Below are positions 36,601 to 50,509 of a DNA stretch of 64,000 nucleotides, one piece after another; the first letter of the stretch is position 1; every line of letters begins with the position of its first letter. Below the pieces are notes generated by a model. The model saw only the letters and a program-made list of their open reading frames with translations. It was not told where the DNA came from and did no database searches. Source of the stretch: Euwallacea fornicatus (Eukaryota; Arthropoda; Insecta; Coleoptera; Curculionidae); NCBI RefSeq assembly GCF_040115645.1, contig NC_089548.1, positions 1,302,001 to 1,366,000 of the forward strand, written 5' to 3'. The position numbers and the translations under genes were made by a program.

Positions 36601-39600
36601 AGGCGAATATGAGAAATTCTGTGAGCCCGAGAAAATACATTTGGGGAGGTTTAATGAATGATACTTCTGAAAAGTACTTCGTTTACTTGCAAAGAGTATT
36701 GGATGAGAATTCTGCGGTTTTAGAAAAGCCGGCATTATTTCATTTTAAGGTCAATTTTTTTCCAAGTGGTAAAAATTGACTCCATAAAGCAAAAAGTTTC
36801 TTTAAATTTCCTTCCAGACGAGTATGGACGTGGCTTTTGTCACTAAACACATGAATATAAGCAAGAACGCCATTCACACAATCTTGTATCTCCTTTTCCT
36901 CTTGTCAAATGGACCGCTACTTCTTTTTCTTCTGGGTTTTTATCACTTTCTATCGAATGTTGAGGTAAGAGGCCGACACTTAAAATTCGGTTTGTAAAAT
37001 GTCTCCAGGCATTTGCTGGAAATTTTTATATTTAGAGAGTCAGGTTTAAAAACGATGCGAATTCCAGTACAACACGTTAGGGTGATACCAATAAAATTGT
37101 TATTTATGTTACGAGAGCGAAAAGCGGTGTTTTGCAGGGCGAGTCAAAATTCCCCTACGGCTCGCCCTGGAACCGCTGTTACACAAATTTTCAACATTAG
37201 CTACAGTTTTTGTGACGGCAACTGGTGACTAAACAGGTCTCATTTCATAATGAAAGCAGGTCTGTACATTTTATAACTCGGTTAATAAATGGGGCCAGCA
37301 ACAGCGATGATCTAGAGAGATATAGGGCATTAAATTAGCATGGAGACGAAATTTATCAGATGAAACGTGAGGCTGAGTTATCTGCAGCTGGCAAAATGCC
37401 TGAAAAATCTTCTCCTCTCCTGGACAAAGCTTTTAAAAGTTCTTACTATATTGCAGGAATTCTTTGGCCAGTGGGAATAGACAAGAAAGGGTTCGTGTCT
37501 TCGATGGAAATTATTACGTGAATGATTCTTTGGTGATAAGACTTAGAACGAATGAGCCACCATCAGATTAGGTCGGGTTAGCCCAAGTTAACTTGGAGAA
37601 AGAACAAACTGATCATATTACGTTGGCGGTACAGATCAAAACTTGTTTCTTATCGCGATAAATATCGTGCATTTGTTGATGCCAGACACACCTCTCCGGT
37701 AGCAAATTTATGCGATTACAAATAACAAATTCGGATCACACTTAAACCTGAATTAACAAACACGTGGAAATTTTAACATGAAAATTGATCTTGCATAAAA
37801 AATGAGTTACATTTACATTGGAAACCGTTACATGACGCTAATGAACATGTCGCGGAAATTACCGTCATTGTCGAAGAAAACAAGCAAATCAAATGCTAGC
37901 AAATTAGAGAATAATTTCCGTGCCCGGCTCGACAGGCCTGCAAAAAAATAGGTACCGCCTCTCGAATTGTTATAACGTTTAAATTATTCGCATCACGTAA
38001 ATTGGACAACTGTTTATCAGACGGTGTGACACCGCAAATTTAAATCCTAAATGAATATTAAAGCTGCACTAATGGAATAAAAAATTATCCGTTTTAAAGT
38101 GGATTTTGTTGAATGGGAGCAACAATTAGAAAATTAGTGCAGCTCAAAAGCGGGATAGAGTGCATAATACCGAAGGTCAAAACATCCACCGCTCAGAACT
38201 ATCGTTTTCCAACTACATTCAATTAATTTTCCCCCTAAATTCCACCAGGAATAATACGGGAATGGAGAAAATTTTCAGTTTGGTCTAAAAATGGTTTGCA
38301 AAGTGCAGCGGAATGGAAAAACACCATCTTCATTTTTTAACACTGTAAAGTGAAGTTTGGAAGGTATTTTTGCCATATAAATTCTTTTGTGCTCATTACA
38401 CGGCATGTTTAGCAGCAAGCAATGAATCCTGCGCGTTAAACAACGTTACGTACGCCATACTACGAGGGAATAGCTTATACCGGGAATTGAGTTTTAATTG
38501 AGTTATTTACACCGTATGTTTTTCGCGTAATACGGGCTCTATCTTCTTAATGTGGGATAAAATACAGGGGCTCATTTTGGAGGAGGGAACACCCCCGTCC
38601 GCCCTGTAACTTTCAGACAGGTGTGTCATTTTAATGCTTAAATAAGAAAAGTTCCGGGGGCGCTTTTAAACTTCTAAACAAGTTTCCTAATATATGAAAA
38701 TGGAGGGACGAAGTTGGATACGAATTCGAAATAAAATTGAATAAAGTTTATTCATTCTGTTACTTAAGGAAGCACAATTTCCACAACAAATTGAGTTCCT
38801 CGGAATTGCCCGGTCCGGAGATTTATTTTAGACGCGACCCGCAAAAAAGTTATGGAAATTCGAGATGACAATAGCAGCACTTGGTGCACGAGATTTGCGA
38901 CACGAGACAAATTTAATACCTACACCGTTGCAGAATTTTAACTAGAACCAACGAAAAACTCCTTCGAGTCGAAACCAATTAATGAACCCAAACTTGTTTC
39001 ATCCTATATAATTTCCCATTTATCTTGATAAGCTCCGTGTAACTTTCTAGAGCAAATAGCTATTAATTAACATCCAGGATAATTGCTCCGTTGCCTCTCA
39101 TCTCTGTTTCCTTTGCAGCAAATAACCAAACCCGTCGACGTGTATTGTAATGTTCGGATTGGATGTGGAAGAGCACATGATTCAAGCATAGCTAAATAGT
39201 GATTTAATGGACGCCTGATGTATCCTTCACTAAGATACGGAAATGATTATATCCACGTATCGATTTCGACAAATTTTATTGGGGACTTTTTAATCCGTTG
39301 ATTTGTTAATGTAACAGAACAATCGAGAATAATTTAGGTTAGTTCAGGTTAGAGCGAAATCATGTCTGGATTAAGGAGGGGGTGGCACCATCAAAGCTGA
39401 TCAACGATTCCCGCTTTTTCTGAGCTTTGAAGAATTTCTGGCAATTTATGAGTCAGCTATTTTTGGAACGTTGGAACAGTTGTGTAAACTTGTGTTTTAA
39501 AACACTTAAGATCTCTTAGGTGATTTTAATAGACTTTCGAAATATGTCGGGCTAACGGGGATTTGTAGGAATTTAAGAAATTTCTTTTATTACGGATAGG

Positions 39601-42046
39601 TATTTTCCCGCTATTTGGGAATTTCTAACATCTCGTAAGAGAAAGAACGTTTTTGGAACTATAGGAAAGTTGTTGTGCACTAGTAAAGCATCGTCTGTTC
39701 AGCTATTTCCTATAATCTATATTATAACGGAATGGTCTTGCGTATTCAGTCCATTTACCTTTGAGCCCTTTTTTTCTCTAGTGAAAAGCTCTGTAATGAT
39801 CAATGGAATCCCATAGCTCTGCGTGAGCTCAAAAATGAGTTTTATTCAATTTCTTTATGGCTTTACAGCAACTATTATTCCTCATTAATTTACCTAATAA
39901 TTGGATTGAAATTGAATCCATGTCCTCTCTGACGCTTTATTAAATTCACCATTGAATTTCATTCCGGCTGCACTAATAATGATTGGATTGAAGCTCTGGG
40001 GATGGCTCTTTGTCGTTTTCTTAAATATCCAAACGTTAAGCCATAATATCTCTTTTTGTATTTATTAAATAAGAGCCTTTCCCGTTGGCGCAAAACCTAA
40101 TTTCATTCCCTCAGGGAAATTTTCGAGATTTCGGGCCGCAAGGGCACGGGGGGGAGATCATTTGCTTACAAGATTTCGCTTTTTGGCTAGACGACGGATT
40201 GATTAAATAAATGATTTTTCATTGAGTGTTTTAAGGGTGATGTTGGCTTGATAGAAACAACTCGTGGGTTTTAACGCGATTTTATTCAGTAAGTTGGAGC
40301 AGCTCCTAATGGCCTTTGTGACTTTTCTCATTAAAGGGAATTCCCATGTTATTTCACTTCGGACAACTATCAAATCGAGCCAATAAATTGAAGAACTGTT
40401 GATTTAATGGAATAGGGAATGTTGAGGAAAACAAGTTTCAAGTGGCCCAAACAACTAGAAAGTGCAAGTTGGATTTAGTTTCAATTCGGTCGCGGAGCAA
40501 TGGGGAATGGGTTGTGCTCTGTAAATTGACCGGAAATGAAATTTACTTAATTCAAAAACAAAATTTAATTGATACATGCACCGTGCGATTCATGTTTAAT
40601 AAAGATTTTGAGAGATTGGCCTGCTTTTGTCAAGAAAGAAAATTGAAATGCTAATTTGCTATATCCACCAAGACATATTCTACCAGCATATTCCAAATCA
40701 GCGCGACATGCTGGTAACATTGAATATGGAATTTAATATAGAGCTTCAGCTTTCTATCATATATACGTACTCACACACATCCTGCCTCATGCCTCAAGCA
40801 AATTACACTGTAAACTAACTTAGGAACTATGCTTTTCAGACGAGAAATGGGTAAAATATGCAACCGAACTAGCAAAGAAAAGCTTTCGCTTTGTTCGAAA
40901 ATCCCATATTAAAAACTCAAGGAGCTTCCATAAAGAAGTTTCACAAAATGGGCTTTTAAGCTTTGCTTCTAAATAATTAGAATTCATTGTGCGTTCCTGG
41001 CATTCGGGCAGCATAGTAAAAATTATGTTTTGGAACTTAATTAGGGTCGTTAGGGCTGATGCCCTTGCAGACTTGTTAATTAAGTCGAGAGATAATGCTG
41101 TTGTGGAGTAAAGTGTGCTTTATGATGGAAGATGTGCTGCAAGTGTTCTGTAACTTTGTAGGTAAGAAAGTCTGCTTGTTTGTGGCTAATTGAAACACCA
41201 GCAAATGCTATCAAGATTAATTAGACCTACTGAGGCGGGAGGCTGCGCTGGAGCTTGGTTCATAATTAACTGACTTTAGATTTCTAAGACCTGTGAAATC
41301 GCAGTACCCTCGAAATTCAAATAGTGAGAATAAGCGTCAGTTAAATGGTGTTATGCGCTTATCTTTGTATTCAGCTATTAACTCCGATATAATACCCGAC
41401 GGCTAATGCGTTTATTCCTACATAATGCTATATCGCTGGAGGCTGGTTCAGCTCTGGGAGAATATCCAAATGTCATAACTAAAATGGCCTAATACATCCA
41501 GTATTATTAATTTGATATCGTCTCCACTATTACACTGAAACTCCATTAAAACTAGATGCGGAACATATTCCCATGCTATTGGGAGATTTAAAATTGTTAA
41601 AATGTTTATTATTTTCACCTAATGATAAACTTCACCAGTAATCTATTTTCGTTTAAATGGGTCGCCTCAACAACCAGATCCTATTTTCTATTCAAAACTA
41701 GCCATATTACTAATTCCAAACAGCTCCTGAAATTCAGTGGCCATTCATGAAAAATAATGAAATTCGCCGTATGTGAGAGCTTTGCCTGATGAAACCCTTT
41801 AATGACGGTCTGAACACTCGAAACTTTCCCAAATGGCTCCATATGGAGTTTGAATTGCGTATTGCAGTTTCAGAGCTACGTCCAGTTTTGCTAATTCCAT
41901 TCCAGTTATCACGTAGGGTAAAAGTTTAGGGACATTTCGACCGGCAGAAAAGAAAGTCGTTGTAAAACTAGTGACCCTAATGTGTTCTGTGCAGGGTCTC
42001 CGTTTTTAGAGTTTAACCATGGGGATCTCGGTAGGTGCGAAAGATA
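33611..42046. other. Intronic DNA, no gene or transposon seen
   Basis: About 8.4 kb of unique-looking sequence of intermediate base composition, with no coding frame that shows domains or codon bias. It is notably free of the palindromic elements seen on either side, so intronic enhancers could sit here, but no motif decides this. Confidence 0.4.
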
Positions 42047-42905
42047 CGGGGTCGGTTAAATTGGAGTAAAGCTGCGCGGTTTGGAGTTAAAAATTATGCT
42101 GTTTAAAAATTTTGAAAAATTTGATGATTTTTGGAAATGTTCGAAAAAGCCCGAAATTTTGAAAGAACCTTTTTTGAATTTTTTCTTCGGCTTATCGGCG
42201 AAGTAACGCAAAATTATTTACACTTTATCATTCCAATTTTACCTCTTCTGCAAAGTGGTGATGTCACATTTAAAATTCGACGTGTGAATTTTTAACAACT
42301 TCGTCTTTGCTTATGGGCGCCATGATGGAATTTAACATTTTTGAATTCAGGTTTTTTTTTTAATTACGATGATACATTACACATTGAGGTTTAGTCTTGC
42401 AGTTGGATGTGGATATCAAAAACCTGATTTTGCCGAGAATACTTTGGTGACTACGTTCCTACTTTTCAACAAAGACTTTTTTACAGGTGGACTGAATTTC
42501 GCTTAAGGCCTCCTACAGCCACAAAATTGATAAAGATTTCTTAACAAAATGTCATTTTTGACGCGAAGAAAAACGAGAAATCCTAGAAAGTTATTACGTT
42601 TCGCATCGAAATGTGCAAGTTACCTAGATGGAACTAGATTTGCAGTGCAATCCACAAAGGTAACAACCGTTTCAGAAATATTTTCGATTTTATTATGCGA
42701 ATTTAGCTGAGTTTGATGCATTTTTCTCATTTTGAACACGTTGACCTGTTGGTTCACCAGATTTTTCGCCACTCGATTTTTCATTTACGGGGAACTTTGA
42801 AAGGCGCAATTTCAATTAATTTTCTTTATTATCACCGAAAACCATCTCAATGGTTCAAATATTGAACTGAATTCCAAACTACGCAACTCAATTTAACCGA
42901 CCTCG
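42047..42905. mobile_element. 859-bp element with CGAGGTCGGTTAAATTG ends
   Basis: The left end CGGGGTCGGTTAAATTGGAG (42047) and right end in reverse, CGAGGTCGGTTAAATTGAG (42905), are inverted and both flanked by TA. About 35-40 bases match, including GTTTGGA. The interior has no readable transposase, so it is non-autonomous. Related ends occur near 32641 and 58688. Confidence 0.75.
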
Positions 42906-44630
42906 TATCTCATCGAAATGTCCAAGACTAAGCGTCGGCAAGGACCACCCTGTATGTGAAATCAACCTGACATGTTGTAGTCCGCGGAAATGGATGATCA
43001 CAGACTGCAGCAACTTCAGTAAACGTAATAACGTAGGCCTTAGGGCTAATTTGAAACGTGTTAAATTACTGGAGGACTCGTCCTGAGTAGTTACACTTCC
43101 CAACTATTCACCCTAATAAAACGACTGCTTAAGTGGCTGATCCTCTGAATATCGCTTTACAAGTTTAAAACTGGTCCCTCATTTGAGTCCTATTGCTTGT
43201 TAGGCACTTTAGCTCTTATCTACAACTTTCATACTTTAAGTTGAGCTTAAAAAGTGTTTTACACTGAGAGATAAAGTTTCATGTATTTAATTAAATATAT
43301 GTCATAGAAGAGTATCAGCTAACTGCTGTTTCTGCTCGGGGAGCACTGAGAACTGTGTTTTCAGGAAAGTATTTAAAAGACGTTTATTATCTTTTGCTGG
43401 CGCCTTAGATATAAATCAACAAAGTTTATGCTCAACTTTGCGTTTCAACGTGAAGGCGAAGTTCGTTCCGTCATAACAACATGACGTCCGTAAGTTTTTT
43501 CGTCAATTTACTTTACTCTATCTTTCTGAAATGAGACTCTTGCTACCCTCGCTATTCGCAAGTTAGGAATTTATGAATATTTTGCTGGTGTAAATAAATA
43601 TTTGCCTAAACAATGTTGAAAGGCTTAATTGGCCAATAATTTTATTTGAAGCACCAGAGGAAGTTCTCTAGTAAAGGGAAAGCTTCAAATTTGACAAATT
43701 GCACGATGTTGCGAAGCTTAAAGGTCGGATTTCATAAATTACAAATTTACGAATTTCAACAGCGAATTAGCGAGGGAAACTTGTAAGTGGCACTGCAAAT
43801 TGCAGAACGGAAAAGTTTGAGAAAGGATTCTCCATGATCTTAAATAAAGTCGTAAACTCCTCCGAGGAATCTTGGCAAACATCAAACGCGACAGCGTGGG
43901 TAATCCATCATTCGACAAAAGTTTGCCTTCACGAGACAGGCCGACATCGTTCATGTTGAACTACCGACGTTTACTTATTTAATATTTCGTTGAACATGTC
44001 CTGGAGGTTTAACGATAAAAGACGGGATTTTAGGAATTACACGCACCGAATCATATTGAAAAGGTCGAGAAATGGGGCGAAGAGAAAACGAAGTTTAAAT
44101 TTTGTTTACCTGCTTCGCTTCTGGATCCCATAATCCAGATTTAATGTCTCCAAATACTTCATTTCTTTGATCAAACTTCCTTCCCCATAAACAAGAAATT
44201 TACCATAATTATTCGCTTGTGAAATTTGTCGAGCTGAGCTTCCGTTTCAGCATTGTTCCACTATTTAAGTGAAAACATGAATCAAATGGATAAAAACAAA
44301 AATAAATGAGTAATCAAAATTACGAAAATTTCTGAAAAAAAAACAATCTAAAATGAAATGCCTGAAACTCTCATATTCTAAAGCATTACCGTTTTGCTAT
44401 TCGACAGTTTCTATTGAGGTCCTTGAAGACTTCCAGTATTCTACCAAATAAATTGCCACCTCAAGGGGGGTAGCAGGTCATCGTGTGATTAATCCTTTAA
44501 TTAACCTTTTAGTTAAAACTTCCATAAATTTGCCCAGTGTGCTATTTACCGCAACGAGCCTGTAAGTCACCGAGTGTCCAGTATGCTTTTATGGACTTTT
44601 CCAGCAAAGCCAGTTTCTTGTACCCCAATA
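42906..44630. other. Intronic DNA, no gene seen
   Basis: No supported gene, RNA or repeat. The 71-codon minus-strand frames at 42888-43103 and 43739-43954 have no recognisable domain. Confidence 0.4.
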
Positions 44631-45308
44631 CAGGGTGTTAGTGAATAAGTGTCCCATATTTCCAGGGTGATTTTTTAAGCAGTTTTGAAAAGTTCTTGCA
44701 AACATGTGTCTCTGCTCGTTTAGTTTTCAAGGTAAGGGGGGTAAATCACATATTTTTTTATATCGTTCGGTCTCTTCCAGCTAATTTCATAAAGTTTCGT
44801 ATCCTTTTTGTGATGCGAAATTTAAATTTATCGACCATTTAGTTGTGTCTACCAGACGGCGTTACAAGCGACCATTACGACTAGTTATTTTAGCACTTTT
44901 GGTTACTTAGCATTCACGGTCAGGTTTAGATGCGTTTTTCTTGTAGTGCTTCTAGCGACGGCAAGAAGATATAGTTTTTTTAAACAGACAAGGTAGGTAA
45001 AAAGATTTTTTTACTCGAAGGTGACATACACTGTGGTACAAAAAAGTTGCAGTTGTTTAAAAGTGTCCCAGTGTTCCCTTGTGGCGCCCTCTAGATGATA
45101 CATCTAAATCGTCGATAAATTTGAATTTATCATCCAAAAAAACTCCAGATATGAAAATTTAAAAAATTAGCTGAGCGAAAGATATCAAAGAATATTTGAT
45201 TTGCTTTCCCGTATCTTGAAAACTAAACGAGCATGGACCCATCTTTGTAAAAAGTTTTAAAAACTGCTTTAAAAATCACTCTGCAATATACTTATGCAAT
45301 AACATCCG
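44631..45308. mobile_element. MITE with about 230-bp inverted arms
   Basis: TA|CAGGGTGTTAGTGAATAAG at 44631 pairs with the right end, which reads CGGATGTTATTGCATAAG in reverse. The arms (44631-44868 and 45078-45308) share AAGCAGTTTT, GCTCGTTTAGTTTTCAAG, AATTTATCGAC and others with moderate divergence. The centre has no coding remnant. Confidence 0.8.
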
Positions 45309-45399
45309 TGTGTAGTTCTATCATTCTTCCGAATAAACTTTTAGTGCACTGGGAGTAGTTGGTTATCGTTTAAACCAAACCATTTGACTAATTCCAAGA

Positions 45400-45780
45400 T
45401 GAGGATGATCACTGTTCCACTTCAATCGGTACTGTTTCCCAGTAAGGTATTTCTTAAGACGTCTGCTCCAAAAATGATATAATTATTAAATCTGTTGAAG
45501 TTTGGCAAACCTGAAATCTTTGATATCCTCAATATGAGGGTCAGCCAAAAATGATGGTCCAAGGTCAATTAGAATCTGATCAGAGTAAACAATTCAAAGG
45601 CTGGGAAGTCAATACCGTTGTCAATGACGCGTGACTCGAGATACTGTTTCGATACCTGACTCCTATAATCTTTTAAAATTTTATGGGTTTTATGGGACGA
45701 ATTCACATTTCGCCTTCCTTTCTAAGGAAATTAGTAAGAGACTTATCTTGTCATCTTTCAGCCACCGCCAACAAAATTTA
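45400..45780 (-). pseudogene. Possible BEL/Pao retrotransposon protease-region remnant
   Basis: On the minus strand LGPSFLADPHIED (45531-45573) and, in another frame, YIIFGADVLRNTLLGN (45433-45480) appear in the order of the LADPxF...xxLLGADxF block that ends the aspartic-protease region in BEL/Pao polyproteins. Frameshifts and stops separate them. The match is short and from memory, so this is tentative. Confidence 0.28.
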
Positions 45781-45895
45781 CCGCAAGTTGCAAATTAGCG
45801 GAATGAAACTATAAAACTTTTTGTACTCATCAGACCCTAATTGCAGATATCGAGTCTTTGTTCAAAAATGAACAAAGTAAGTTTATTATGTTATA

Positions 45896-46882
45896 CGGGG
45901 TGTCCCGTAAGCCTTCTACAATACTTCGCCTGATGGAAGGCCTATCCTTTAGAAGCCAGAAAATGAAAAAGTAGCCTAAATGAAAATATCATGGATTTCG
46001 AGATATTTACATTTTTTCAAAATAGACAAAAACTAATATCACTTGATATTTCATGGTATCACTGTTACACCACTCCAAGTAGAAAAGCAAAATTTCTGTA
46101 TTAGTTTCGTCAATGGTCATTGTTCAAAACCACATCGATAGATTTTACATGTATGTTTCGGATTTTTAAAAAAACATCTTTATTTTAACGGATTCCTGAT
46201 AACTTCATATCTATTATGTAACTTTTGCTCCCTACTGTAGCAATAGATGTACGGCTATCATGATGCCCATAGGCTTAGAAAGTAGCGCCATTTTTCTAGA
46301 TTCTGAAATAGTATAATAAGTATGTGTTTCTTAAACAGAATATATTTCGTTGGCCCGTTAGATGAAACAAGTACAATTTTTCCACCACATTACAATACCC
46401 TTTAATGGTAGGGTCTTTAGAGGAGCGCAGGAAATTAACGAAGCTCAATATCGATCAATAAAGAGGTCGTTTATACAAAGATGCCAAAAGTGCATAAGAG
46501 TCAATGGGGGTCATTTTGAACACTTGCCTTAAGCTTTTTTTTTGTAAAATTAGTATTATTTAGTATTAATTTTCTTCAGTAGTGTAAATAAACAGTATTG
46601 TAATGTGGTGGAAACATTAAACACATGTAAAATCTATAGATGTGGTTTTGAACAATGACCATTAACGAAACTAATGCAGAACTTTTGCTTCTTTGCTTGG
46701 AGTGATGTAACAGTAATAGTACGAAATATCAAGTGATGTTAGTTTTCGTCGATTTTGAAAAAAAGTGTAAATATCTCGAAATCTATGATATTTTCATTTA
46801 GGCTAGGTTTTCATTTTCTGACTTCTGAAGGATGGGCCTTCCATCAGGCGAAGTATTGTCGAAGGTTGTACGGGACACCCGG
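45896..46882. mobile_element. 987-bp MITE with about 255-bp inverted arms
   Basis: Both ends abut TATA. The left reads CGGGGTGTCCCGTA and the right in reverse CCGGGTGTCCCGTA. The arms (45896-46153 and about 46625-46882) match well over CAATACTTCGCCTGATGGAA and TTCAAAACCACATC. A second inverted pair (TCCACCACATTACAATAC at 46381, reverse at 46595) continues the arm after about 230 extra bases on the left, suggesting a later insertion in the left arm. No transposase remains. Confidence 0.85.
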
Positions 46883-49800
46883 TATATGTAATTTAGCTCC
46901 TTTCAGAGGAAAGCACCAGCGTAATCTACTGCACAACACTGCTTTAAAACATTTAACGCACTGATGAACCATAATCTTTTTGCTAAATTTTATAACACGA
47001 AATTTTCTCAAATCGATGAAAATAAAACTCATGAGTTAGCATGAAGAACTCTAAATGTTCAAATGCGAATGGTCACCTAGTAAGTGAATGCTTTGCTTTT
47101 AATTCTGGGGAAAGCAATTGAACTCTACCTCACACCTTGCGGAGGCCATCATCTGATTTAAAGACATTAACTCAGTGTCCAAGCAGCAGTATGATCCAAT
47201 GACTGTCACTGAAGATGGCCGTTCGATTGGAAATAGCCCTAACCAACATGGGCTCTTCCATCACCATGAAATTTCAGTCAAAGGAATAAACATATCAAAG
47301 GGGGTGAGAGTTCAGCAACAACATTATCCATGAATGTTTGATTTGTATTAGGAGACCTTGCCAGTTAGCCAAGAGTGGCTATGATGTTTGATCGTAAACA
47401 AACTTTGAAAATATTTTAATTGCACAGACTTCTGAACTTTGTCCAGCAGTTGTACCAAGACTCCATGTAATTCTGGAAATACCACCGTTACACCAGCCAA
47501 TAACGTTAAATTGGGTTAGAGAAATTTCAAAATTTAACTCAACTCAATAAAGTCCGTGTATCTGAGTTTTCACAGGAGCTTTAGACGTTTTACTTGTCGA
47601 GAAATATTAAGCTTATTCAATAAGGCAAACTTATTTAGGAACCGCGTCCAAGCCTTTTAAATATGTAAGTTTGCTTTGTGAATATTAAATTTCTGAGTGA
47701 ACTCCCCTATTTTGTGAACTTCGCATGAGATTTATATGATGTATTAAACCATCGCTTTGGAACGGCTAAAAAAATCCCAGAGATTTGTTGTCTCCTTTCT
47801 CTTCGGAAATAACTTCATCGTCAATTTTCTCGTGTCTCAACCTTTGAAGTACTTAAGGTCCATAATTTTTTATCCACTTTCTCATCAGACTTCGAAAACG
47901 ACTTACAAAAGTTTGACGAACGTCGTGAAGAGGAGTAAGTGAAAATCCGTGTAAAAATCATGTAAGATCATATCTGAAGCCTCTGGAAATTTAGTATTAT
48001 TGTCTGTGTCCACCTAGTTGTCTTAGATATCTCCTTGCGAAATGTGAGGCCTACTTTGTACCATATGTAACAATATACAAGGTATGCGCTTGAGATTCAT
48101 GTTTCGGGTCATCCCCTCAGATACTCACGAACACTACTACGGAGTCTATAGGGGCGGAAACGTTGAATACCAGCCGCAGTTTGGTCTAATCTGATTGTAC
48201 ATTGTACGCTTATTGTACCTTATGGTGAGGCGAAAAGTATGGATTTTCCCATGGCGGCTCTCCATCTAAGATCATACGCCCAAGACTTCTGTGTTCCACC
48301 ACAATTCCTTGTACATCTTACTAAAAGCTCTCCAGTTTACGTTTTAATGCACGAAAGCGGGACAAAGCGCATTTCTCCAAGTTGCCCAAAGTGGATACAG
48401 GAGTTTTCGAGGGAATTGAACCAAAAACCCGCAATTATATATCTTTTTGCGGCTTTAATTGAACTCGCCTGAGATAACAACTTACTTACCATACTTATTA
48501 TGTAATACACTATTAAAGCCTTGCTTTCCAACAGGCAGATTTTAAGTGCTTAAGGCAATAAAGCGTGTTGATTGGTATTCATGGCTTAGACCAGTTTTAA
48601 GGCTAATCGGATAAGGGGATAACTGTGATTTGTGAATTTAGCACCTCGAAATTCTTGGAAAAAGTCCCACGAGGGAGCCGATATTGGGGAAAATTTATCA
48701 CGCAAAAGTGACTGGGGCTCGGCAAATCCGCAATATTTTAGTGGATATTTTAAAGAGTTTTATACAAAACAGACCTTTCCAGAATCTCAGGAGCCCCTTT
48801 TCAATTTTGAAATTAATTTGGAATCTGTCCAACTAGGTGGCCAAAAATTAGCTTCTTCCAGCCAGAGCGGACCAACTGGCGATTAAGCATCGCAGTGCAG
48901 GGTCGAATAATGCGACATTAAAATCCAACTTTCGGAGCATCTAACGACTGGTTTAGTTCAGTATTGAGAGGTTCGTGAGAGACTCCCATCCGATTTTCAA
49001 CATTTCAAGTTTTATCTGATCTCTCTACCGCAGCGATAATTGTATCGCTTTATTTACTAATAATCATTCCTATGAGAGAAATGTGGGACAGGGATGCTGA
49101 AAACCGCAGTCCTCGCTATAATTAAGTAAGCGAAACCACATTTTGAGGAGTTGGAAAAAGTCTTTGATGCCATTATTAAATCTAAATTTTAGGAAAAAAT
49201 GCATTAAAAGCAAAATTTCAACAAAAACCCTTGCGCTTCTTATTAAGATCTTCCGTGGAATTTGATCTTCATATTGCATGCTTCGTCGATTTTTTTCAGC
49301 TCAATGGTTTCCCCGTGGATTTTCCGAACAAAAATATAAATTACGAGCAAATCCCCTAAGATTCGATTACGGACCGATTTCTTTCGGGATCGCTAATAAA
49401 AATGCAACATACAGCCCGACTTCGATTGATTTATAGACTTAATCGTTATCTCAGTCATTTAGCGGACTGAACACTTTGCTTCTTTCCGGCCCCTTTTTGT
49501 GCTCGCCAAGCGATATTCGGATCTTTTCGGCTGGATCTATTATCAGAAAAAAGATCTGGTTAAATGATCCATTTGTGAGTGGATTTTTTATTATCCGGTT
49601 CTAAACGATAATTCCTTCGCTTTCGTAAAATATTAATTGAACGGAAATGAGATTACTAATTCATTAGCGATGCGCCAATAACCTGTCAAAACCAAAGGCT
49701 TCGCAAACAAAGAGGTGCGATGGAAACGGTTTTCACATGGAAAATATAACGACATTTTCATTTATCTGGGAAATATTGAACTATAAATCGGGAAATATAT

Positions 49801-49927
49801 GGGGAACATGTAGAACTTTTTAAATAGGGAATTTTATTGTGTATTTTATTGGGAAATTCATGCGTACCGCTCTGCATTATCCCACACCATTTTTGATGAT
49901 GTGTTTAACCCTTATTTCATTTTGCAG
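46883..49927. other. Intronic DNA up to the next coding exon
   Basis: No supported gene or repeat. At 47053-47160 short plus-strand peptides (CSNANGHLVSEC and CGGHHLI in different frames) loosely recall retroelement zinc knuckles but do not match the spacing. Confidence 0.4.
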
Positions 49928-49988
49928 TACTGGCCGGGGTCGGGGTGGATTTCATATACCACGGACGTTTCCCTGGATATTGGCTCAT
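49928..49988 (+). CDS. TMEM72-like membrane protein, second coding exon (residues 57-77)
   Basis: This 61-base exon lies between TTTTGCAG and GTAAGT. It enters in phase 1 (the G from 3853 plus TA make Val57) and leaves in phase 2 (AT). It encodes VLAGVGVDFIYHGRFPGYWL, which completes the first hydrophobic segment (glycine-rich GVG) and then gives a short polar turn, HGRFPGYW, before the second membrane segment. Of its 20 complete codons none is a stop, and it is markedly GC-rich against the intron. The exact phase match to exons 46 kb upstream and 13.5 kb downstream is the main support. Confidence 0.85.
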
Positions 49989-50509
49989 GTAAGTCTTAGT
50001 TGTAGAATTTTGTGTAGTTAAAATTAATGGCTTCTGACTATTAGAGCGGGAAAAGTAAAAGATATTAATTTAAGCAGACTAGCAACAATTTTCTCAGACA
50101 AAGCCCCATTTAACTATAATAAAACTTCGGGAAAATCGATTCAGTTCCAAATTTATTTCGGAACAAACTGCAGCGTAAACATTGCACAAAGACGTTTCAT
50201 TTATTCACGGAAGGGAATTTAAAACTTTAAAGTTTTACTATGTGGAGTTGGTGGAATTACGAGATAAATAAAAGGTATACGTACCTTTGTCAATGGGACA
50301 CTCCATTACTTCAAAGAACGTTTTAATTGAATTAACGATCGCGGAAGAGTTTCCTTTGCATGTTGGGGCGCAGGAGGTTTTTAATCATCTTATATAGAAT
50401 TCCTCCTGGTTTTCTGTTTTGAACCAAACAGCATCGTAACAGTGAAATTGTTCAATTTTGAGGAATAAAACTCTTTTGCCGTACTTTTATTTGCCCTGCA
50501 CGTTCGCCT

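Larger units (their letters stand above)
3854..49927 (+). other. First visible coding intron, about 46.1 kb
   Basis: GTAAGT donor at 3854 and TTTTGCAG acceptor ending at 49927; phase 1. It contains most of the transposons described below. No independent nested host gene was found: the open frames inside are transposase remnants or short frames without codon bias. From 3854 to 5135 I see no repeat or gene. Confidence 0.75.

Noticed and set aside
47053..47160. Peptides resembling retroelement zinc knuckles
   Set aside because: Cys/His spacing does not fit C-x2-C-x4-H-x4-C, the pieces are in different frames, and the strand is opposite to the possible BEL/Pao motifs nearby.
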